A DNA stretch of 64,000 nt. It comes from Utricularia gibba (Eukaryota; Streptophyta; Magnoliopsida; Lamiales; Lentibulariaceae). The notes under the pieces are model-generated. The model searched no databases and was not told the DNA's origin. It saw nothing but the letters and a program-made list of their open reading frames with translations. The DNA lies in NCBI GenBank assembly GCA_002189035.1, contig NEEC01000017.1, forward strand, positions 2,046,001 through 2,110,000, written 5' to 3'. Position numbers and translations under genes: made by a program. Shown here piece by piece: positions 22,250 to 32,639 of this stretch. The stretch's first letter is position 1, and every line of letters begins with the position of its first letter.

Positions 22250-24506
22250 GTTTCACTCTAACAGGGAAGCTTTTCACGAGCTCGTGGTGATTCTGCATCA
22301 AAATCAGAACTACCTCCCAGTCAATCAATCAACATCATATGATAGTATTAAGAATTTCGTAATGACGATCTTTTCTTTCACAAAGCTAGGTACAAGAACA
22401 TGACAATATCTAATAAATTTGCTAGATTGTATGCATTAGAAAAGCAGCTACGATCGTCAAACCAAGCAATATCGAACCACCAGAATCCTCCATAAAAGTG
22501 GCGGAGATGGAAGTTTGTCAACCCCAAAATCTCTTGCACGATGAGTGCACTTCTCTCATTGTAGAATGCGTTAAATAAAAACATTGCAAGCGTAGATAGA
22601 GACTGGTGCAAGTGAGCGGCCCCCCACCCCACTACAATAAAGATAACAAAAAAGGACAAGGAAAAGAATGCCCCTACCATTTAGGTTAACTGCTACAGTG
22701 ACTCGCCTCCACTTTTGATGCACCAACTATGGCGCACTACTCGCGGTTATCAACTTCTTAGATAAATAAACTGATATTGTGAAGCATCCCCACATGCATC
22801 CAAATTTCTTAGTTTAACTCAAAGAACTGGCCTCATGCATTTGTATGAGAGCAATGGAGCAGAAGCATCGAGGATTCTTGCTCGTTTTTTGACTTCAAGA
22901 AAGATGAACAGATTCCAACCACACCCCATAATTGTATCCAAGTGAGAGAAACTTGTGTGAGGAATGAGGACCATAAAAATTTGGTTCAGTCTAGTTCTGT
23001 TCATAGGCAACGTTGCTATGGAAGAAGGCCTCCAAACTCACAGGTGCTCATTTTTATGTTCCTGAACAACAGGAAACCCCGTATTCCGTGCACTGTCTGT
23101 CCCCTGGTGACATTTTGCGCCAAGGGTGGAGCTGATTGATTCTCATGGTGCTGAGCATCCTTCATGATCACCGAGCCCTTCTCCAAGAGGAAGGATTGGG
23201 AGAGAATAGGTTGCAATGTAGGGTTTTGGTTTCAACTGGATTTTCTACATTGTCTTTATGGAATCATTATACCCCAAATTCCCCCCTTGAAAAAAGTGAT
23301 CAGGGATTAGACGCGCTAATCCACAATTATCATCTTTAATTGACCCTTGAACTCAACCAAACCCTGCTCTAAAATTCAAACCTTTCTTTAATGCAGATCC
23401 ACGCATGTGCAACGTTGACAAGCTTTCCCCTTGTGTGTGTGTGTTTGTCCTCTGGGCATGTAAGAAAGAAAACCCAAATGAGCAGAAACATACACATAGG
23501 CAAAATATGCCTAGGGTTTGAATTTTAAAGGAAGTTGACATGACAAACCCCTCAACGGCTCAAGTACGGCAGCAATGAAATCCGCGATGATGAAAAAGGC
23601 ATAGAATTTGTAGAAAAAAAAAAAGACAAGAACATGAAGTTATTACATATCATATACATTTGCAAGAAAGTAAAACCAGAAAAAAAAACATTATTTATGG
23701 CAGGTTAAATGAATACAGAAAAATAAATTGGTTGTGTAGCGTAGACAAGGACCGGACATGGGAGTAGCTCATGGTGGGCTTGTGTGGCTTGTTTTTGACC
23801 ACGACCAAGAATCACATTGCTGGTTACATTTGAAATGAAAAGGGTTTTGTCTGATTCATGAGGATCGAGATCTTGAAATCGTAGGTTCGGAATGGGATCA
23901 GGGACACCCCCACACATTACTATTGAGTAGAGCACACAAAGTTGGAGTAATGGAGGTGGAACCATTGACCTCAAACCCCCTAAGATTTGGTTTCAGTCAG
24001 AGGATCCTGATTTTTGGAAACCCCATTAAGGCTATGACTTGAATGGAGTCAAGCAGGGCACAGTATTAAGTAGAAGAGAAGACCCCTAATCAGATTCCCA
24101 TGGACTTGAAGGCTAACTGATCAGTCGAGTTAGGTCAGGGTAGGTGTCCTAACTTAGTCAATGACCCATTTATCTTTTTCACCTACACTCTGTGGCATCC
24201 ATGCATGCGTGCACAGGGAGTTGTGAATGGTGAATCATAACGTTTGAAGTTAGTAGCAATGAAAAGTGTGTTTCATCAACAGTTAAATGTGAAGCTTATT
24301 GAAAAACAGGAGGCTGAGATGGCACAAGAGCAGCTGGGAGTACCAGCGCCTAAACCAGTTGCTTCTCATGCAATGACATGTGTGGTCTCAAGGTTTGGCT
24401 ATTGCACTAGCTATGTCCTTTGAATTAGCACCTGTAGGAGATGAAATAGTAGCAAGAGGCACAATCCCGTGTTAAGATTATCATGGCTCACCCGGAACCG
24501 AAACAA
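22250..24506. other. Long gene-poor spacer
   Basis: The part up to about 22700 is likely leader or promoter of the RINGv gene. From there to 24500 I see only short unrelated frames and a short GT repeat near 23435. No exon, RNA gene or element boundary is supported. Confidence 0.4.
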
Positions 24507-27500
24507 TCACAAGCCTTCTAGTTCAAACAGACTAGCTGGTGGAGAGGGGGGAGGAGGTTGAAAAGGCTGTTTGGTGTTACCTTGATCGAGGAGAGGGGGA
24601 TCAGGAGAGGAAGATGATTCCTCGGGATTTTGACCAGGCTGGGGAGTTGTTGGTGTTGGTACTTCATCGAGAGGTGGCAGCTCTAGTTGCTGGTACTTGG
24701 GTTTATTTTTCTCCAGTAGAAAGTATGTTGTGTAGTACCAGAATAAGAGAATTCTGCATTGAGCTTTCACAGTGTCACTTATTCGACTGTCACCGAATGA
24801 CAGGCGCTCGAGAGCCTGGAAATTGTTGAGGAAAAAACATTCAGGTGAGCAATGCAACTGCATAACCGCACACAGAAAGGGAATGATCATTGGAGCAGAC
24901 ATGCTGCAGATACTACTTACTTGTTCACCGGTTTGGATATCGTAGGAGTTCTGATGATCAAAGTGAAGGCCCTTAAACTCATTGATGCAAAGCCCCTGGA
25001 ATGCCCTGGAAGACAATGGGGCAAAAGATGCAGATCTGAGTTTGTGGCACAGGAAGAAAACAACAGCAGTCTCATCATACAATAGACATAAACTTGTATA
25101 GCCGTACCATCGGATGAGTGAAACACGAGGAATCCACCGGAATACAATTGGTGTGTTGTCAGCATTGACGTAGTAACCTCCAAATACAATGAACACTGTC
25201 ATTAATGAAGGTCCCAAAGCCAAAGCTGCTTCAGTGGTCGGTACCATAGCACCAACTGTTAGGCCCATTGCTGATGCGGCAAAAGACTCTGTGGTTATGA
25301 TTCCACAGAACTTCCCAAATCTAGAAGATGATGATGACCACTCAGTCCTCTAAATAGTGTGCACAAATTCAGCATATGGCATATTTGACCAGTAAAAGGT
25401 AAAGGCCTACCTTGAAATTGTGGGATGGAGGCGAGACATGGGGTACAAGATGGTACCAAAGAGCAAAGGAAATGCTGCTCCAACAGGAATCTCTGCCAAC
25501 AATTTAGACAACAGGTATGGCCCAAGGGAATATGATCCTTTTGTCCTTTCCCTATCAACAATAGCACGTTCCTTTGGAAAGACACCTACTGTCTTTGTGA
25601 GTGCGGCCATAGCAGTGTTTATAGCTGCAACCTGAGTGAAGAGACAAACACAAACACAAACATTAAAAATGGACATGAAGGGAGGAGGTAGGTTAAAACA
25701 GAAGAAGAAAGCTCTTCTACAGATGCGAATTCACTAATCTACTGGCCGCTAAGAAAATGGTTTTGCAGACACCGTGAAGTAGAGAAGGCCCACATCACCA
25801 AAGACAACAAGAAAATGGTGTATCAAGTTCAGATAACAGTGGAAATAGATAGCACTTGAAGACTTTTCTACTAACATTAATTCACTAACAAGACATTTTA
25901 CTCGTCTCCAAGATTATTCAGTTAATCAAAAAGTCAAGAAAGTCTGAATGAACAAAAAATCAAACCCTTGAAACACCTGAAGCAATCCCATTCTATCTTG
26001 TATTGAGGTTTGTAACTTTCCCATCCTCCAGAAGATGGACCCAAATATGAGAGCTGATGCTACAGACATCCTTGTTCGAACCTTGTTGGTTGGGCCATCA
26101 CGAGAAGCCTTTCCATTTGATGGTGAAGAACAAGAGTAGAGAAAACCAGCAAATGAGTGAAGTATATGAGAAATGGAAGCAACAGGGAACATAAAAATGA
26201 CAAAATATGCAGCCATTATAAAGAGTAAGGTATACCTGCATCCATGCCCGTTTGAGAAGTAATAAGAATTGCCTCCACCAGCCAATCTTATGCTTCATGA
26301 TTGTTTTCTTCTTCAACCTCGTGTTTCTCTTAGGGGTAAGTGAAGTTGCAATCAAAGTCGATGGCATTGTTTCAGCGAATGCCTCAATGAGGCCGTTGAT
26401 TCTTTTTTTAGAAGCAATGACACCCTCAGAAGAACCATAGTCTATTGAAATGAGATCAGCCAAAAACTCAGCGGGGTTCACATGGTCAGCACAAATGTAC
26501 CTGCATTTGATTGTAACAGGAACTCTGAACATGTAAGAAGATAAAAAAAAATTTTGTTGAACAGAAACTATGGTGCCATAAATACACCACAGCTCAGAGA
26601 AGCAGTAACAAACCCAAATTTTGAGAAATAATCCAGAACTTCATCACGTGCAGGACCAGCAAAAACAACTGAGCCTTCTGAAAGCAATATGATATCATCA
26701 AATTTGGCATATACCGAGCCTCTTGGCTGGTGTATAGAGCAGATGACGGTATGTCCATCTTGTGCTAGTTGACTTAATGTTTCCATTACTTTTTCAGCCT
26801 GGAAGGCATCAAGTCCTGAAATAGCCGTTACACAGAGGTCAACATGAGCCTGTGTCAGCATCAGTCAAAATAATGAGTACAGAACAATGCAAGAGCTTGG
26901 AATTGGAAAAAAGTACCAATAAGATCCCTTAGAAATCTGTACAATGTAAAGAACATCAAACAGCGGGACAAAAATACTCGACGAGAAAAAAAAGCAATGA
27001 AAAAATCTTGCCTGTTGTAGGCTCATCAGCGAAAATAAGGGATGGACTAGCAATTAGTTCGCATGCCAATGACAACCGTTTCTTTTCACCCCCACTGATT
27101 CCACGGACTTTCGCATCCCCAATTCGGGATTCAGCACAGTTAACCTTTCAACAAATAGCATAACAGTACAATGCATTGGATTACTGATCCAATTAACTAC
27201 GCGAATTTTTGAAAGACATAAGCTATGTGTAGAAGTAAAAATTTACTACAAGTATATTTTACACATTGTAATCGTCCTATCATATTCGTTTTCAGAAACA
27301 AACATTCCCTTACCAGGCCAAGCTTGAACAAAAGATTATTTACATATTCATCTCGTTCGTTGGCCGAAGCTATGCTTGGAAGTTGAAGTTCAGCAGCAAG
27401 GGTCAGTGTTTCTCGAACAGTTAACTGTGAGAAAAAAAGATCCTCCTGTCTAACAAAAGCAGATCTGCGATGGCAGTTTGACAAATAACTCAGATATCCC

Positions 27501-28320
27501 TTCACCAGAACTAATAATCCATTTTCATAAACGACGAAATCACATACTTGTAAGCGCTATCTGTACTTCCATTGACTTCCAACAAGCCAGAGAGGTGCAA
27601 TTTCGCAGATGTCACTAACTGACCTGCAAGAACATTTAGCAAAGTTGTTTTCCCTGATCCTGATGGACCCATAATAGCCAGCAACCTTCCGGGTTTCGCC
27701 TCTCCACTAACATTTTTCAGAAGAAACCGGACCTAACAACCAAAAAATAAGCAGCCATGAGCCACCCTCCTGCATATTTACAGAATACCCAAAAGAAACA
27801 AAAAATCTACCAGAGGTATACACTCCACACCTTAGGATTTCATGATATACTCTTTCCAGTAACAAGCCAGATCAATGCAACAATGAAAGTCAGCAACCAT
27901 TTACACTAACCTACATCTAAATCAACAGCGGTATCTTCAAAATCACGATATCCCGATAAGTCTTACTATCGAATCGAAGAATCAAAAATTTCGGTAACAA
28001 CAGGATGCATTCAATCTAAAAAGAGCAGAAACTTTGGCTCTTCTCAGTAACGCAGCCGCTTGTGCAGTGCACATGTGCGTATAATACGAATCCTCATTCA
28101 CTCACGGATTTAGATGAAGCATCAGAAAGAGAGCAATTGATATTGTCCCACTTAATCGTAACTGGCGCCGCCTTTCCCTTCGCCGGAACTTCATCCTCCT
28201 CATTTGCAGCGGGGGCTTCGTTATCCAACGCCGGCCCGGCCCGGAGAAGAGACAAAACAACAGCGCTGCCGCTGCCGCTGCCAGGAGCTGCCCTACTCCG
28301 TTCCCTCCAATTTTCAACAT
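24507..28320 (-). CDS. ABCG7: ABC transporter G family half transporter, ABCG7 type; frameshift in exon 1
   Basis: Eleven exons: 28106-28320, 27548-27732, 27314-27464, 27012-27144, 26614-26815, 26236-26500, 25977-26108, 25411-25631, 25108-25320, 24921-25005 and 24507-24815. The N-terminal hydrophobic anchor [20 protein letters not shown] is followed by the nucleotide-binding domain: Walker [11 protein letters not shown]-loop [18 protein letters not shown], signature [14 protein letters not shown], Walker [14 protein letters not shown]-loop CSIHQPRG. The membrane half begins [19 protein letters not shown] and has helices through [16 protein letters not shown], ending [16 protein letters not shown]. 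The N-terminal anchor and these blocks match Arabidopsis ABCG7, a conserved single-copy half transporter. As given, exon 1 is one base short near 28240: frames before and after do not join, although both halves match the family. Intact, the product would have 703 residues. Intron 4 has a GC donor. Confidence 0.88.
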
Positions 28321-29338
28321 CACCACAGCTCTGGGTGTTCCCCTGTCCCCTCCCGGATAAAATTCATTCTCTAGTGACACGTGTTCCGGTGAAAATAAAT
28401 ACATGATCAATTCCACCGGTCGGCTCAACGGCTCGCAAGCCTGGCCGGCCCATACCGGCTCAAAAAGGTTGCTCCTTTAGAAGCAAGACCTTGCCTTGAG
28501 GTCCTATGGGAAAACTAGAATCAAGCGTGGATCACGAAAAGCTACACTATGTTCATGGGAAAGATACTTTTTAGAGTTAAATGTGGAGTAATGAATTATT
28601 CATGAAGTGTCTATCTCAAAGCCGACAAGCTTTCTCATGGTCTGTATCATGATTCCTCACACGAATCGCCCTGGGTCGCAGAAAAATCTTGGATTGATCA
28701 TCTTCAGGATATTTTTGATAAGTTTAAAGATCAACTCTTTGTTTTAAAATGACACCGGAAACTTGTTAGAGAACATTTTCATTTCTCCAAATTTTCCATC
28801 TCATTGTTGGCTTCTTCTTTGGATTCACGTCCCAGAAAATGCCTTTTTCTTTGATTCTGCCTTTATTTCAAGTGAAAACATAAGCTTCATTTTTATTACT
28901 CCAACGGGTAGAAATGAACGGATGATAGTGAATATCATAGGAAATGCACGGATGAAAAAAGAAATATGGAATGGCCTGTCATGTCACTCTTTCTGCGTAG
29001 TGTTTTTTCGGGTCCCCCGAGGAGACCCAGAAAGAATTCTTACTCTCACGGTCCCCATTTGAATCTTCAAGTACCTTAAACTTTTGTATATATATTTCAT
29101 CTTCTTGCTTTTCTTTTACTGCTTGCTTCTGTTTCTGTGTGTGAGTTTTACTCTTCCTGTCTTTATATTTCACTGCTGTGTTTGTAGAATCCTTCCTCCC
29201 ATGTTTTTTGTTTGAGTTTGTCTTCAAAAAAAAAGGGAGCAAAATGAACATTTTTTTTTTGTTTGGGAGAAGATTTGTTAACTGGGTTTGTTTTCATTGG
29301 GGTAGATCTTTTGTAATCTTGAGCCGGGGCAAGAGAAG
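28321..29338. other. Intergenic region between divergent ABCG7 and HIPP genes
   Basis: The two genes are transcribed away from each other, so this holds both promoters. A TATATATATTTC stretch near 29088 may serve the plus-strand gene. No other feature is supported. Confidence 0.4.
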
Positions 29339-30643
29339 ATGACTAAAGATGAGGACTTTAAGCTTCTCAAGATCCAGGTGGTTTTGCAATTATTTCTCTA
29401 GTTGCATCTACTTGACAAATGTGGAGCCATTTTTCTCTTCTTGTATTGGTGATTGAATTTTTTTTCATGTTTTTCTTTTTCTTCTGCCATTTTGCTCTGT
29501 GCAGACGTGCGTTCTTAAGGTGAATGTACATTGTGATGGGTGCAAGCTGAAAGTGAAGAAAGTGCTTCAGAAAATTGAAGGTTTCATGCTTTTTACTGCT
29601 GTTAACTTTCAATCTGCTGGGTTAGTTTCTCTTATTTTCACGTGTGAGCATTCTTGGGTACCTTTCATCTTTGAACTGTGTGGTTTTTTTTTTAACCTGG
29701 ATTAGCTTAAAAATGTGGACGGTCAAAGTTTTGGTGCAATTGATTGCTGCGGTGCTATCTCTGATTTTGGATTCTTGAACCTTCAGGAGTTTATCAAGTT
29801 ACTGTTGATTATGAACAGCAAAAGGTTACTGTTTCTGGGAGTGTAGATCCTGCAACTCTGATCAAGAAACTTGTTAGAGCTGGGAAACATGCTGAGCTCT
29901 GGTCCCAGAAAACAAGCCCAAACCAGAAGCAGAAACCTCCTTGCATCAAGGATGATAAAACTAAGAACAGTAGAGTGCAGAAACCAAATCAAGTGAAAGC
30001 TCTTGAATCTGGGAAAAATAAGCAGAGGCCTTCTCTTGTATCCGAAGAGGATGATTCCAGCCTTGATGAGGAGGAAGAATTCGATGAAGAGAAGGAGATG
30101 CAACAGCTTTTTAGGGAGAAGTTGTGTCAGATGTTCAAGCAGCAAGCTGAAGCTGCAAAGAAAGGTGCTGGAGCCAAGAATGCTGCAAATGGAGGTGGTA
30201 ATAACAGTGACATTGGAGGTAAAAAAGCTGCTCCCAACTCTGGTGGGGTTGATCCAAAAAGCTCGGCCAATTCAGAGATGAATCATGTCCCACAATTTGG
30301 CGGAGTGAATCATGGAAATGACATCAACACAATGATGAATTCAGCTGGTTTTCATGGAAACAAAGGAAGCTCCAACAATATGTTGCACATTCCTGGAGGA
30401 TTTCAAATGGCAACAGGGCAGTACCCTTCAGCTTCAAACATGAATGGCTATCATCCACACAACAATCCGATGTTCAATCTCCAGAACCGGCAGCAGCCTC
30501 AGATGATGTACAACAGGTCTGCTTTCCTTCCTCCCACCACAGGCTATTACCACAACTACTGCACTATCCCCTCCAGTGGAGGTGATCATTCAGCCGCTTA
30601 TATGTTCAGCGATGAGAACACCAGCAGCTGCTCCATCATGTGA
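29339..30643 (+). CDS. Heavy-metal-associated isoprenylated plant protein (HIPP)
   Basis: Three exons, 29339-29377, 29505-29580 and 29787-30643, encode 323 residues. The HMA fold is at residues 13-75: [20 protein letters not shown] carries the metal-binding Cys-x2-Cys, and [17 protein letters not shown] forms the second half, with [21 protein letters not shown] after it. An acidic segment ([18 protein letters not shown]) and a long Gly/Asn/His-rich, disordered region follow. The protein ends CSIM, a CaaX box predicted to be farnesylated. This is the HIPP architecture of one HMA domain, flexible linker and prenyl anchor. HIPPs bind zinc, copper or cadmium and also act in protein interactions at the plasma membrane or nucleus; the ligand here is unknown. 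Introns at conserved positions support the model. Confidence 0.93.
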
Positions 30644-32352
30644 TCAAGATGCAAGTTGGGGAACTTGTCAACTCTTATGTTTTGTCCACTTCTCTGAGTT
30701 GGCATTGTAATGGTCATTTATCTCTATGTTCTCTCACTTGCGTGCTCTGAACACCCTGTTTTTCCTTCTGTACTTTTCTAATGGCTGCTGTCATCCTTGA
30801 TTTGACTGAGTCAGTCACATGACAATGGAAAAGTGGCCAGTTAAAAAATTTTGCGTGCGAAAGAGAGGAGGGTGGCCAGCGAACTGCAAACACAGCAACA
30901 CACTGAAGAATCCGACTGAAATCAATGAAATGTGTACCAACTAATCAGCAACACACAAAACAACAAACTCACTAACCAACAACCAAACTAATCAATTTTC
31001 TAAGGAACCAACAATTTTCTACCACCTGCACATGTAACGCAGCTAGGTGCCCTTCTACCCCACCTACCTCTGCACACTGCATTTTCAGTGATCCCTCCAC
31101 CTATCTCTCTAGTTTCACTACGATTCTACCTTTTAGGGAATACTGAACTAACCATTTTACTTTTTATTCAAAACACAAAACCAACAAAAAAAAAAAATTG
31201 TTGTGGAATCAGCCAAGGAAGATGGTAGCCTGGTAGGTGTGGCTTGAGTGAGTCTGGTGGTAGATGGAGAGGATGATGAAGGAGATATTTAATCAGTGTA
31301 GATTATTTAGAAAACAAAATATTAAATACTATGGTGAAAAAATTTGTTATAATTTATCAAGTGTTGTGAGATTAGTCTGCAAATGCAGTCTCATAATATT
31401 AATCACATATGTTTAGGGAATATTCAAATTCAAATCTTAACGTATGATAAGAATGAAATCTTAATTAGACTCTTGCATGTAGCATAGAACATTGCAAATC
31501 TAATTCATATAATTCATTCAGAAACATTGGCATAATCAGGATTGAGATCAATAATATCATTTATATTTTTATATCAATATTTATATTCTTTTAAAAATTA
31601 TAATTTATATTTATATTTATAATAACAAATTTAGTGGTACATGTAGCAATTTTTTTTTTTTTTGAATGGTGTCATATGACACCCCTCCCTACCATGTACC
31701 TCCACCCCTCAAACTATAAAACATAATGAAACTTCATCTATTAATCACTCTTGATGCTCAATAATCATTTCAAGTTCTGCTTGTTTCTATTTTAATGTTT
31801 AAAAAAGATATCACACTTGAAATAATTCCAAGTACAAACAAATATCTGTGATAAAAAAAAATAGTATAATGCTTCTTGTTTTTAAAAAGCTATAAGTTTG
31901 TAACTTTTGTTTATTGGAAGGGCTTTGTTCTTCATTCCTTGTCAACATAATAATATAGAAGAGTTCACTTACCATTTATTCTCTATCACAATTAAGATAT
32001 AATCTACGTTTCTTGTATATTTAAGTTTCATACACATTATATTCTTGATTTTAATATCGGGGACCCCGGTCTTCAGATTCCATACATTTTTCTAAGATGT
32101 TTAGACATAAAAAAAAACCAGGTTGTGACATTATCGAATGGGCTAAACTTGATGGGGCCAGAAAACAGTTACCGCAAGGTGTCTCTTCTGGTTTTTTTAC
32201 AAGAATAGTAGGGTTGTTGTATGGCATGAACGTGGTTCTTTTGTCTCCCCCAATATTCCTCACCAGCCAGTCAACCTTCCACACTCCACCCATCACTCCA
32301 CCTGCTCTTCTTTCCCCTGAGCTGCTGCCATGACTGCCACTCCGAGGTTGTC
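30644..32352. other. AT-rich spacer upstream of MIR858
   Basis: Strongly AT-rich from 31260 to 32060 without recognisable genes. The last 300 bp before 32353 should contain the proximal MIR858 promoter. Confidence 0.45.
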
Positions 32353-32360
32353 TATAAATA
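32353..32360 (+). promoter_or_regulatory. TATA box of the MIR858 transcription unit
   Basis: TCTATAAATACACATTC is a canonical TATA box about 180 bp upstream of the mature miR858 sequence. It predicts a start near 32385 in a C+T-rich leader. Confidence 0.7.
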
Positions 32361-32421
32361 CACATTCACTTCCCGTCCCTTCCTTCAATCCTCTTCTTCT
32401 GTCTGGTTGCCATCTTCCCAG

Positions 32422-32469
32422 ATGCCAATGCCGAGGAAAACAACTAAAGAAAAGCGAAGCAGCAGGTAA
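32422..32469 (+). CDS. Short ORF at the head of pri-miR858, candidate miPEP
   Basis: This is the first ATG after the TATA box. It encodes a 15-residue basic peptide, MPMPRKTTKEKRSSR, before a TAA. The primary transcript of Arabidopsis miR858a is known to encode a regulatory peptide (miPEP858a) that raises its own miRNA's expression. The peptide seen here is shorter and I cannot claim sequence similarity. Its position, about 60 bases 5' of the foldback, is right for such a peptide. A donor-like GTAAAG overlaps its last codons, so a splice there is also possible. Translation is unproven. Confidence 0.3.
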   Translation: MPMPRKTTKEKRSSR

Positions 32470-32490
32470 AGGAGAGTGGCTTCTCTGCGG

Positions 32491-32639
32491 GGCTCGTTGA
32501 GGGAGCAGTCTGGCTTGTGGTTCGCCTTCGGTTCGTTGTCTGTTCGACCTGATGATCGTCCCGGAACCTTTGATCACTCAGGTCGATCGGACGACGAATC
32601 TAAAGCATCGTAAGCCGAGGACTGCTGGCTTGCCGAGCC
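32491..32639 (+). ncRNA. MIR858: MIR858 microRNA precursor
   Basis: A foldback of about 150 nt. The 5' arm from 32532 contains CGTTGTCTGTTCGACCT, the core of plant miR858. Bases 32532-32552 pair with 32578-32598 with a single mismatch (32543 with 32587) and two G-U pairs. The loop lies around 32558-32571. The lower stem continues with AGCAGTC (32504-32510) facing GACTGCT (32620-32626), and GGCTCG (32491-32496) facing CGAGCC (32634-32639). Pairing of this length and quality meets plant miRNA criteria. miR858 cleaves transcripts of R2R3-MYB factors (MYB11/12/111 and relatives) and so tunes flavonol, anthocyanin and phenylpropanoid output as well as growth. No protein-coding frame explains the conservation. 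Confidence 0.9.
32532..32552 (+). ncRNA. miR858: Mature miR858 (5' arm)
   Basis: 21 nt beginning with T, as preferred by AGO1, and matching the miR858 family over its full length in its longer-known GACCTGA-ending form. The passenger strand with two-nucleotide 3' overhangs would be 32580-32600. Confidence 0.85.

Noticed and set aside
31210-31219. CAGCCAAGGA, the first ten bases of miR169
   Set aside because: The rest of the mature sequence does not match and no foldback with a complementary arm was seen.
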